Assembly (NCBI GenBank): GCA_020247305.1
Contig: JADCJE010000097.1
Span: 1 to 64,000 of the forward strand
Source: Phycisphaerales bacterium
GTDB lineage: Bacteria > Planctomycetota > UBA1135 > UBA2386
DNA: 64,000 bases
Reading direction: 5' to 3'
In this document: piece by piece, positions 43,818 through 51,464 of the stretch
How the letters are laid out: the number at the start of each line of letters is the position of its first letter
Numbering within the stretch: the stretch's first letter is position 1
The notes under the pieces: generated by a model
The model's input: the letters and a program-made list of their open reading frames with translations, nothing else
Databases searched by the model: none
What the model was told of the DNA's origin: nothing
Translations under genes and position numbers: made by a program

Positions 43818-45394
43818 CGCGGGCCTCCCGGCGCGGCGAGCTGGCCGGGGTCGACGCCGAGCAGCGGCAAGGCCCAGAACCACAGCACCGGCAGCAGCAG
43901 CAGCGCGGCCAGCAGGTCGATGCAGATCCCGGCGCGGGCCATCTGGCCGAACGTGATCAGGCGGGAACTGAACACGATCGTGTTCGGCGGCGTCGCGATC
44001 GGCAGCATGAAGCCGCACGACGCCGCGATCACCGCCGGCAGCATCAGCACCAGCGGATCGAGCCCGGCGGCGCGCGCGCCATCGCGCAGGATCGGCATCA
44101 GCAGCGAGGCGACGGCGACGTTGCTGGCGACTTCGGACAGCAGCGTGATCGCCAGCACGAGCACGAGCAGCAGCACGGCGGGATGCACGCTGCCGACCAA
44201 GGGCCGCAGGGCCTCGCCGATCGCCGCCGACAGGCCCGTCGGACCGAAGGCGTCGGCCATGGCGACGCCGGCGCCGAGCAGCAGCAGCAGGTCGAACGGC
44301 ATCTTGCGCGCCGTCTCCCAGTCGGTGAGCCGGCGGCCGTCGGGGGTCCCCGCCGGCACGAGGAAGGCGAGGATCGCCACCAGCACGGCCACGCTGCCGT
44401 CGGCGATGAAGCTGTCGCGCCGGCCGGCGGGCACGAGGTACGACGCCCAACCACGGATCGCCTCGCCAGCGCCGATTTGCACGTCGCCGCGCGTGATCCA
44501 AAGCAGCACGGCGAGGCCGAACAGGGCCGCGGTGCGCTTCTCGGCGCGCGTCCACGGGCCGAGTTCGCTCGCCTCGCGCAGGAGTTCGTCCTGGCCGCGC
44601 AGGCGCGCGCCCGGGAGCGGCAACGCGAAGCGCGTCAGGCAGAAGCTCGCGACGACGGCGAGGACCAGCGCGTACGGCAGGAAGGCGAGCACCCAGCCGA
44701 GGAACGACACCTGCCGCGCGCCGGCCGCGACCAGCGGTTCGTAGGCGCCGAAGAAGATCGCGTTCGGCGCCGTGCCGATCGGCGAGCCCATGCCGCCGAT
44801 CGACGCGCCGTAGGCGATGGCGCACATGATGCCGGCGCCGAAGTTGGCGAGGGCGCGCGGCGGCAGTTCACCGAGCGCAGCCATGCGCTGCACGAGCACG
44901 CTGCCGATCGGCAACAGCAGCAGCGCCACCGAGGTGTTGTTGATCCAGGTCGAGATGACCGTGGCGGCGAGGAAGAAGCCGAGCACGAGCCGGCGCGGTT
45001 GCGCGCCCAGACGCGCGACGACGCCGAGCGCGAGCCGCCGATGCAGCCCGCAGCGTTCGACCGCCTGCGCCAGCACGAAGCCGCCGCCGAACAGCCACAG
45101 GATCGGGTCGCCGTAGCCGCGGGTCGTGTCGCCGGTCGAGGCGATGCCCAGCAACGGATACAGCGCCAACGGCACCAGGGCGGCCGCGGCGATCGGCATG
45201 GCCATCAGCAGCCAGCACGTCGTGGTCAGGCCGGTGACGAACAGGGCCCGGCAAGCGACCCCGACGTCGGTCCCCGGAGCGAACGGCAGCAACCTGCCCG
45301 CCCACCAGCACGCGATGCCCACGGCGACGGCTGCGGCGATGCGGCGCGGGAACACCTCGCGCGGGACCCGCGCGGCGCCGTCCAGACCGCTCAC
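43814..45394 (-). CDS. SLC13/DASS-family sodium-coupled anion transporter
   Basis: Membrane transporter of 526 residues for dicarboxylates or sulfate. GTG 45394 overlaps the cutA stop (GTGA). The two sodium/substrate loops are intact: STWINNTSVALLLLP near 150 and the related SEVASNVAVASLLMP near 425, each followed by a conserved segment (GGMGSPIGTAPNAIFFG near 198; GFMLPIATPPNTIVFSS near 465). These SNT/NNT-containing repeats are diagnostic of the DASS fold. Substrate choice between succinate-type and sulfate-type cannot be decided by eye. Confidence 0.93.
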   Translation of the reverse strand: MSGLDGAARVPREVFPRRIAAAVAVGIACWWAGRLLPFAPGTDVGVACRALFVTGLTTTCWLLMAMPIAAAALVPLALYPLLGIASTGDTTRGYGDPILWLFGGGFVLAQAVERCGLHRRLALGVVARLGAQPRRLVLGFFLAATVISTWINNTSVALLLLPIGSVLVQRMAALGELPPRALANFGAGIMCAIAYGASIGGMGSPIGTAPNAIFFGAYEPLVAAGARQVSFLGWVLAFLPYALVLAVVASFCLTRFALPLPGARLRGQDELLREASELGPWTRAEKRTAALFGLAVLLWITRGDVQIGAGEAIRGWASYLVPAGRRDSFIADGSVAVLVAILAFLVPAGTPDGRRLTDWETARKMPFDLLLLLGAGVAMADAFGPTGLSAAIGEALRPLVGSVHPAVLLLVLVLAITLLSEVASNVAVASLLMPILRDGARAAGLDPLVLMLPAVIAASCGFMLPIATPPNTIVFSSRLITFGQMARAGICIDLLAALLLLPVLWFWALPLLGVDPGQLAAPGGPR

Positions 45395-45744
45395 GGAGCG
45401 GCCTCCCCGGTGACCGCGGCGCCGAGCCACCGCAGGTATGCCGGCAAGCCGTCGGCGACGGTGAGTTCGAGCACTTCGGGCACTTCGTAGGGGTGCAGCG
45501 CGACGAGGCGCTGGCGCAGGGCCTCGGTGCGCGCGCGGGTGGTCTTGGCCACGAGCAGCAGTTCCTCGGCCGCGTCGACGCGGCCCTGCCATTGGAAGTA
45601 CGAGCGCACACCGGGCAGCACGTTGACGCAGGCGCAGAGGCGTTCCGCGACGACGGCCTGCGCGAGGTCGTGCGCCCCGAGGCTGCCGGCGCGCCCGGCG
45701 GCAGCGGGCGCCGTGCACAGGACGACGACCGCGTCGGCGGTCAC
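45391..45744 (-). CDS. cutA: CutA divalent-cation tolerance protein
   Basis: Small trimeric cytoplasmic protein of 117 residues, standard length. GTG 45744 overlaps the phosphoesterase stop (GTGA). Conserved features are LAQAVVAERLCACVNVLPGVRSYFQWQG near 27-54, EELLLVAKTTRARTEAL near 59-75 and LHPYEVPEVLELTVADGLPAYLRWL near 83-107. CutA binds Cu2+ in vitro, but its cellular role is unresolved. Being in the middle of a tight gene series with a transporter, it could be co-regulated, though no metal-responsive site is visible. Confidence 0.95.
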   Translation of the reverse strand: MTADAVVVLCTAPAAAGRAGSLGAHDLAQAVVAERLCACVNVLPGVRSYFQWQGRVDAAEELLLVAKTTRARTEALRQRLVALHPYEVPEVLELTVADGLPAYLRWLGAAVTGEAAP

Positions 45745-46490
45745 CGGCCGCGCCCCAGACGGCTGGCCAGCAGCGGGTCGAGGCCGACCGCCAGGATCTT
45801 GGCCTGCGTGCGCTGGAAGTCGTAGGCCACGCGGTGGATCTCGACGCGCCCGTCGTTGACGACCGCGAACGAGGCGCGCGTGTCGCCGTCGCGCGGCTGA
45901 CCGACGCTGCCGACGTTGACGATGCACGGCCCGTCCAGATCGAACGAGCGCAGTTCGTCGCTGGCGTAGGTGAAGCGGTGGTCGACGCCGTGCACGCCCG
46001 GCCAATGCGTGTGGCCGACGAAGCACGGCCGGTCGAGCAACGCGAAGATCTGGCGCATCTTCTCGGGCTCCTGGAAGCCGTCGCTCTTCAGCACGTACTC
46101 CATCACGGGGTCGCGTGGCGAACCGTGCACGAACAGGTAGCCGTGGTCCGCCATTCGCTCGGGCAGGCCGCGCAGGAACTCCCACGCGCGCCGGCGCCCG
46201 GGCCGCAGCAGCGACGGCTTGAGGCGGGCGCGCGCGTAGCGCAGCGCCTGCTGCGCCAGCAGGTTGAAGTCGTCGAGCTCGTGGAACAGGCCCCAGTCGT
46301 GGTTGCCGCGGATCGTCCACTTGCACCGCGCCATCACCAGCCGCGTCACCGGCAGCGGATCCGGGCCGTAGCCGACCACGTCGCCCAGGCACACGACCTC
46401 GGGCACGCCGAGCTGGTCGATGCGCGCGAAGACCGCCTCGACGGCTTCGAGGTTGGCGTGCAGGTCGGAGACGACGGCGAACGCGGTCAT
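45741..46490 (-). CDS. Calcineurin-like metallophosphoesterase (YfcE/MJ0936-like)
   Basis: Binuclear metallophosphoesterase of 249 residues from ATG 46490, which overlaps the nrnA stop (ATGA). Metal motifs in order are SDLHANLEA (8-16), GDVVGYGPDP (near 38), GNHDWG (near 61), HGSPRD (near 122) and GHTHWPG (near 158). GYGPDP is typical of the diadenosine tetraphosphatase/phosphodiesterase-like subfamily. With NrnA next door a nucleotide-turnover role is plausible (inference). Confidence 0.93.
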   Translation of the reverse strand: MTAFAVVSDLHANLEAVEAVFARIDQLGVPEVVCLGDVVGYGPDPLPVTRLVMARCKWTIRGNHDWGLFHELDDFNLLAQQALRYARARLKPSLLRPGRRRAWEFLRGLPERMADHGYLFVHGSPRDPVMEYVLKSDGFQEPEKMRQIFALLDRPCFVGHTHWPGVHGVDHRFTYASDELRSFDLDGPCIVNVGSVGQPRDGDTRASFAVVNDGRVEIHRVAYDFQRTQAKILAVGLDPLLASRLGRGR

Positions 46491-47479
46491 CGCGCCCTTG
46501 TCGGCAGCGCCGCGACGGCCTGCTGCACCGCCGCCTCGATCGCCGCCTCGGCCGCGGCGAGCGGCATCTTCATCGTCGCGCCGGCCGCCTTCTTGTGGCC
46601 GCCGCCGCCGAACGCCGCGACGATCGCCTGCACGTCGACGTCGCCACGGGCTCGCAGCGAGCACTTCACGGCGCCGTCGAAGCGCTCCTTGAGCAGCGCC
46701 ACGACCTCGACGCCTTCGATCGAGCGCAGCGGGTCGAGCACGGCGTCGGTGTCGAAGTCGGCGCGGCCGGCGCGCTCCATCAGCGCCTTGTCGAGGCTGG
46801 CGATCGCCAGCTTGCCGTCCAAGCGCAGTCGGTGCCGGCCAAGCATGTCGGCCAGCAGGGCGGCGCTGTCGGGGTGGTTGCGCCGGTACATCGCGTCGTA
46901 GATGCGGCTGCCGTCGACGCCGCTGGCGACGAGTTCGCCGGCCATGGCGAAGACCTCGGCGTCGGCGTTGCTGTAGCGGAACCAACCGGTGTCGGCGACG
47001 AGCGACAGGAAGACGCCTTCCGCCGCGGCGGCGCCGAGCGGAACGCCGAGTTCGCGGTAGAGGCGGCGCACGAGCGCGCCGGTCGCGGCGGCCTTGGCGT
47101 CGACGTAGCAGACCGTGCCGTCGCCCTGTTCGCTGCCGACGTGGTGGTCGATGACTGCGATCGTCGGCCGCTGCTGCGCGAGCCGCTGACCGAGCACGCC
47201 GACGCGGGACAGCTGGCAGCAGTCGAGCAGCACCACCACGTCGAAGCCCGGCAGCTGTTCCTCGGCCCGCGCGTGCTGGAACGGCGTGTGGCGCAGCAGG
47301 AAGTCGAACGACTTGCCGACCGGGTCGGGATTGACGATCGCGACCTCCTGGCCGAGGGCCCGCAGCAGGTGGTAAAGGGCCGTTTGCGCGCCGAGGCAAT
47401 CGCCGTCGGGATTCTCATGGCCGGTGAGGAGGAACCGCTGCTTGCGCCGCAGGAAGTCGAGGAACGTGGCCACGGGCAC
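46487..47479 (-). CDS. nrnA: DHH/DHHA1 nanoRNase and pAp phosphatase
   Basis: Cytoplasmic Mn-dependent phosphoesterase of 330 residues; homologues degrade nanoRNAs (2-5 nt) and dephosphorylate pAp. Metal motif GHENPDGDCLGA at 20-31, DCCQLSRVG near 90, the DHH motif VIDHHVGSE near 112 and the DHHA1 closing GGGHKKAAGATM near 293. GTG 47479 is the likely start. The following metallophosphoesterase overlaps by ATGA; 31 bases separate it from the upstream amidohydrolase. Confidence 0.92.
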   Translation of the reverse strand: MPVATFLDFLRRKQRFLLTGHENPDGDCLGAQTALYHLLRALGQEVAIVNPDPVGKSFDFLLRHTPFQHARAEEQLPGFDVVVLLDCCQLSRVGVLGQRLAQQRPTIAVIDHHVGSEQGDGTVCYVDAKAAATGALVRRLYRELGVPLGAAAAEGVFLSLVADTGWFRYSNADAEVFAMAGELVASGVDGSRIYDAMYRRNHPDSAALLADMLGRHRLRLDGKLAIASLDKALMERAGRADFDTDAVLDPLRSIEGVEVVALLKERFDGAVKCSLRARGDVDVQAIVAAFGGGGHKKAAGATMKMPLAAAEAAIEAAVQQAVAALPTRAR

Positions 47480-47510
47480 CCAGGGACTCTATGCGCGCCG
47501 TGCGCGGGCC

Positions 47511-48701
47511 TCAATCTCCCGGCGCATTCGCGACCCGTCGACCGCCGCAGACGACCGCCAGCGTCGGGAGTTCGCCGTGCACGAACGCCGCCAGCGTCGC
47601 CTCGGGCGTCGCCAGCGCGGGCACGACCAGCAAGTCCGCGCGACCGCCCGGCCGCAGGCGACCGGCGCCACGCAGTCCGAGGCTGACAGCGCCGTGCGTC
47701 GTCGCCATCGCGAGCAGTTCGGACGGCGCGAGACCCGGCCACATGCGCGCCGCGCGCGCGAGTTCGGCGCGCATCGACAGGCCGTCGTTGCTGGCCGCCG
47801 AATCGGTGCCCAGCGCCACGGGGATGCCCGCCGCGAGCCAGCGCACGACCGGCGGCGGCGTGCGCCGGAAGTACGCGATCGTGCCGGGGCAGACGGCGAT
47901 CGACGCGCCGCTCGCCGCGATGCGCGCCGTGTCACCGCGCTCGAGTTCCTGGCAATGGACCAGCTGCGTGCCGGCGCGCAGCGCGCCGACGCGCCCGAGC
48001 CAGCGCACCGCGCCGATGCCTGGCGGCCGGAAGCCGGCCGGCAGACGCCCCAAGCGCTGCAGCAGGTCGCGAAACGGGCCCCTACCGGTGCGCAGGAACT
48101 CCTGCTCCTCCGGCAGTTCGGCACAGTGCACGGCGAGGTGGCGCGACTTGGCGGCGGCGGCCGCGAAGAGCGCCGCCGAGACCGAGTACGGCGCATGCGG
48201 CGACAACCCTGGCAGCATCTTGCCCTGTCCGGCGCGCCAGCGCTCGCGCACCAGCGTGCGCGCCTCGCGGGTTCCGAGGTGGAAGCCGGTGAGTTCGCGA
48301 TAGCTGCGCGATCGTGCGCGCGCGCGCGCGAGTTCGGCCGCCGCCCGGCCGGTGGCGTCGATGTCGCCGACCGCCGTGGCGCCGCCGGCGAGCAGGTCGG
48401 TGATCGCCCGGCGCAGTTGCGCGCGTTCGTCTGCCGGGGTCGCAGCACTGCGCGCCGCCATCACGGCGCCGACCCAGGCCAGGAAGTCGCGTTCGGGGCG
48501 CGGCAGCGGCGCAATCTGCAGGTGCGCGTGCGCGTTGACCAGCGCCGGCAGGACGGCAACCGCGTCGACGGGCTCGGTGCGGGCCAGCGCGACGAGGCGA
48601 CCGTCGGCGCGCCATGCGACGGTGCGGTCGCGCAACCATGCGCCGGGAGCCAGCGCGACGAAGCGGGCGGCAATGCCGCCGCCCGCGGCGGCACGGCTCA
48701 C
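47511..48701 (-). CDS. Amidohydrolase (ATZ/TRZ-type deaminase)
   Basis: Metal-dependent hydrolase of 396 residues. GTG 48701 overlaps the stop of the Gly-rich lipoprotein gene (GTGA). Motifs follow the amidohydrolase superfamily: NAHAHLQ near 60, GLSPHAPYSVS near 158, HCAEL near 189, HCQELER near 237, CPGTIAYF near 257 and LGTDSAASNDGL near 285. The last two motifs fit cytosine/aminofutalosine deaminase-like subgroups rather than HutI or HutF. Substrate unknown. Coupling to an exported Gly-rich lipoprotein is unexpected. Confidence 0.86.
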   Translation of the reverse strand: MSRAAAGGGIAARFVALAPGAWLRDRTVAWRADGRLVALARTEPVDAVAVLPALVNAHAHLQIAPLPRPERDFLAWVGAVMAARSAATPADERAQLRRAITDLLAGGATAVGDIDATGRAAAELARARARSRSYRELTGFHLGTREARTLVRERWRAGQGKMLPGLSPHAPYSVSAALFAAAAAKSRHLAVHCAELPEEQEFLRTGRGPFRDLLQRLGRLPAGFRPPGIGAVRWLGRVGALRAGTQLVHCQELERGDTARIAASGASIAVCPGTIAYFRRTPPPVVRWLAAGIPVALGTDSAASNDGLSMRAELARAARMWPGLAPSELLAMATTHGAVSLGLRGAGRLRPGGRADLLVVPALATPEATLAAFVHGELPTLAVVCGGRRVANAPGD

Positions 48702-51445
48702 GTCCGGGCGCGGACGCGGAGCGCCTTGACCACGAGGTCCGGGAACGTCGTGCGGTCGTAGCGCAGTTCGAAGCGGAAGCCGGTCACCGAGTCCTGCTGG
48801 ATGCCCGGACCCGCGCCGGTGCCGACGCCCTCGCGCCACGGCTTGATCGTGCCGGATATCGGCGTGATGCCGTCCTGGGCGATGCGCGCGCCCTGGAAGC
48901 GGATCGAGACGCCATCCAGCGCGAGGTTGTTGGCCTTGCTCGTGCCGACAGCGCCCGTGTCCGTGAAGGTCACGGTCGGCAGCGGACCGGCGTCGTCCGG
49001 ATCGACGTCGAGCTCGTAGCGCAGCCACGTCGGCGGGAACAGGCGCCCCGTCGAGTACCAGCGCGACACGTCGCCCGAGAGCAGGTCGCGGTCGGTCAGC
49101 GTGCCGGCGTTCGCGCCGGCGTTGTAGGACGGCACGGTCCCGACCGGGCCGTTGAAGGTCACCGAACCGCCGGCTTCCAACCGGTAGAAGCCGGACGAAC
49201 CAGCGCCACCCTGGGCCTGCACATTGAGCTGCGTCGGGGCCAGCGCGGTCACGATGCTGCCGACGCGCGAACCGGTCGACCCGCTCATGTCGAGCAGGCC
49301 GCGCACGGTCACGTCGCGCGCCGACTGCAGCAGTACCGAACCGCCGGAACCGCCGCCGCCAGGCGACGAGATGCCCCAATCGATGTCCTGCGCCGCCGAA
49401 ACGGTCGACAGGTTGTCGCCGGTGATCAGCACGCCGCGCCCGCCGCGGGCAAGCACCTGCCCGGTCGAGTCCAGCACCACCGTGCCGCCGGCGCGGAAGG
49501 CGATCGCGCCGCCGCCGCCGGTGCCGCCATGGCCGGCGATGTAGTCGTCCGCGAACACCGTGGCGACGCCGAACGTGTGGCTGCCGCCGCCACCGCCGCC
49601 CGAACCGCCCACCACGAAGTGGTCGAGCGACTGGTAGTTCGACGGCGGCGACACCGGCGGGTACGGGAACAAGCTGAACTGCAGACCGGCAACGGCGAGG
49701 GCGCCGTTGTTCGGTTGCGTGATGGCCGGCGCTGGAATCGACGGCGTCGACGGCTGACCGCCGGCGAGCCGGAAGCCACCACCGCTGCCACCGGGCGAGA
49801 ACTCGTCGTGGAACGTGAGGGTGGTGCCGGTGATGAACGGGGCCGCCGCAGCGGCCGCCGTGCCACCAACCGGCCGCTCGGCGGCGCCGCGGCCGCCGGT
49901 GTTGGCGACGTTGCCGAGGTAGGCATGGGTCGCGACGACGCGGACGTCCTGGCCGTTCTGGCCGCGGTTGAGCGCTCCAGCCGGCGTCGCGCCGGCAGGG
50001 CATTCGTTGCCGCCAGCACCGCCCGACCCGCCGCCGCAGCCACCCGCACCACCGGCCTGGCCGGGAACGATGACGGCGGTGCCGACGCCACCGCGCGAAT
50101 CGAACGACGAGATGCGCTGGCCGGCGAGCGGACCGGTCGTCGGGACCGTTGCCGGCATGTCCGCCGCATTGAGGTCGATCGTGCCGCGGATGTCGACGCG
50201 GCCGCGCACCGAGATGCGCGGCGGCGTCGCGCCGCGGAAGCGCAGCGTCTGGCCCTCCGCCAGCACGAAGTCGGTGAAGAAGAAGCGGCCGTCGGTGACG
50301 GCGAACGACACGCCATCGGGCGTGTTCGACGCCGGAATGACGATGCCGCCCGCCTGATCGAGGTTCCACTCGAAGACGCCGCCCCCGAGCGGCGTGCCGA
50401 AGTTGGCGTTGAAGGAACCGTGGCGGCCATCGCCGCCGATCAGGCCGGCGCGCGCGCCGTTGCTCCACGTGCCACCGGAGACCAGCGGATCCTGGCGGGC
50501 GTCGTTGGCGAACGACTCGTCGAGGTCGAGGTCGACCGAGACGGCCGCACGGGTGATCAAGTCGAACTCCGCCGGCGTCGCCGGGCGGCCGGCGAGGTCG
50601 CGCAGGTCCGCCGCGACGATCACGCTGATGCAGGAGTTGCCCGGCAGTTCGATCGACGGCCGGAAGGTCACGACGGTCACGTCGGCCTCGCCGACGCGCT
50701 GCGTCGACAGGACCGGCAGGCCTTCGAGCGCCAGGCCCTCGGCGTCGCGGTCGCAGGCGCCGCTGAGCAGCGTGCCACGCACGAGCACGCGGATCGGGGA
50801 CGTGGCGCCGAGCGGCAACTGCAGCGGCGTGGTGTCGATCAGCTCGGAGAAGCGCAGCACGATCGTCGGCTCCAGTTCAACGCCGGTCGCGATTGTCGGC
50901 GACAGGAGCTCGACGGTGGGCGGCTGCTGGTTCTCGTCGAGGATGCCGAGCGTAGCGCGGATCGTGCAGTTGAACTCCTGCTGCAGCGTGTCACCGGACA
51001 GGTTGCGCACGCCGAACGCCGCACTGGCGCCGCCGGCGATCGAGATGATGTAGCTCTCGTCGCGGGCGAAGCCGAAGGTGGTGACGCCATTGGCCGTCGA
51101 CACCCGGGGAGCGAACGTGACTTCGCTGCCGACGACGAGCAGGTCGCCATCCGGCTGGACGCCGGTCGCGGTCCGGATCGAGATGCTGGCGCCGTTGATC
51201 GAGGCGGGATCGACCGCATCGGAGAACTTGAAGCGCAGGCGCTCGTTCTCGGCGATCTCCGTCACCGCGCAGCCTGACTGCGAGCAGCCGAGGTTGCAGC
51301 TGATGATGCAGAAGGGCGCGCCATCGAGGCAGCGGATCCGCAGGTCGTTGGTCGACGTCGACCCGCCGCCCGAGCAGCTCGGCAGCAGCGCGAGGGCTGT
51401 GACGAACGAGCCCGTGAGCAGGAAGGAAGCTGGGACGTTGCGCAT
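48698..51445 (-). CDS. Large Gly-rich surface lipoprotein, paralog 1
   Basis: Predicted lipoprotein of 915 residues with lipobox LLPSC at residues 20-24. A Cys cluster SCNLGCSQSGC follows near 49-59. Two Ig-like (Big_5/SbsA-type) domains occupy about 60-300 (for example LRFKFSDAVDPASINGASISIRTA). A beta-helix-like segment starts near 390 with VTDGRFFFTDF and RGRVDIRGTIDLN, followed by Gly-rich runs (GGAGGCGGGSGGAGGN, GGSGGGGGGSHTFG) alternating with NGQDVRVVATHAY and GGRG motifs, then a C-terminal domain ending in GFRFELRYDRT. Architecture and motifs match the gene upstream, so these are paralogs. An adhesin or surface-layer role is inference. Confidence 0.85.
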   Translation of the reverse strand: MRNVPASFLLTGSFVTALALLPSCSGGGSTSTNDLRIRCLDGAPFCIISCNLGCSQSGCAVTEIAENERLRFKFSDAVDPASINGASISIRTATGVQPDGDLLVVGSEVTFAPRVSTANGVTTFGFARDESYIISIAGGASAAFGVRNLSGDTLQQEFNCTIRATLGILDENQQPPTVELLSPTIATGVELEPTIVLRFSELIDTTPLQLPLGATSPIRVLVRGTLLSGACDRDAEGLALEGLPVLSTQRVGEADVTVVTFRPSIELPGNSCISVIVAADLRDLAGRPATPAEFDLITRAAVSVDLDLDESFANDARQDPLVSGGTWSNGARAGLIGGDGRHGSFNANFGTPLGGGVFEWNLDQAGGIVIPASNTPDGVSFAVTDGRFFFTDFVLAEGQTLRFRGATPPRISVRGRVDIRGTIDLNAADMPATVPTTGPLAGQRISSFDSRGGVGTAVIVPGQAGGAGGCGGGSGGAGGNECPAGATPAGALNRGQNGQDVRVVATHAYLGNVANTGGRGAAERPVGGTAAAAAAPFITGTTLTFHDEFSPGGSGGGFRLAGGQPSTPSIPAPAITQPNNGALAVAGLQFSLFPYPPVSPPSNYQSLDHFVVGGSGGGGGGSHTFGVATVFADDYIAGHGGTGGGGAIAFRAGGTVVLDSTGQVLARGGRGVLITGDNLSTVSAAQDIDWGISSPGGGGSGGSVLLQSARDVTVRGLLDMSGSTGSRVGSIVTALAPTQLNVQAQGGAGSSGFYRLEAGGSVTFNGPVGTVPSYNAGANAGTLTDRDLLSGDVSRWYSTGRLFPPTWLRYELDVDPDDAGPLPTVTFTDTGAVGTSKANNLALDGVSIRFQGARIAQDGITPISGTIKPWREGVGTGAGPGIQQDSVTGFRFELRYDRTTFPDLVVKALRVRART

Positions 51446-51464
51446 GGGTAGGGCTGGGGCGGAA

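Noticed and set aside
42126-44825. Single 899-residue fusion of transporter and GT39-like frames
   Set aside because: The first third of that ORF is the out-of-frame reading of the SLC13 gene; the real gene starts at GTG 43817.
47511-48701. Assignment of the amidohydrolase as HutI or HutF
   Set aside because: The HCxEL, CPGTIAYF and LGTDSAASN motifs fit ATZ/TRZ-type deaminases instead, and it is 15 kb from hutH.
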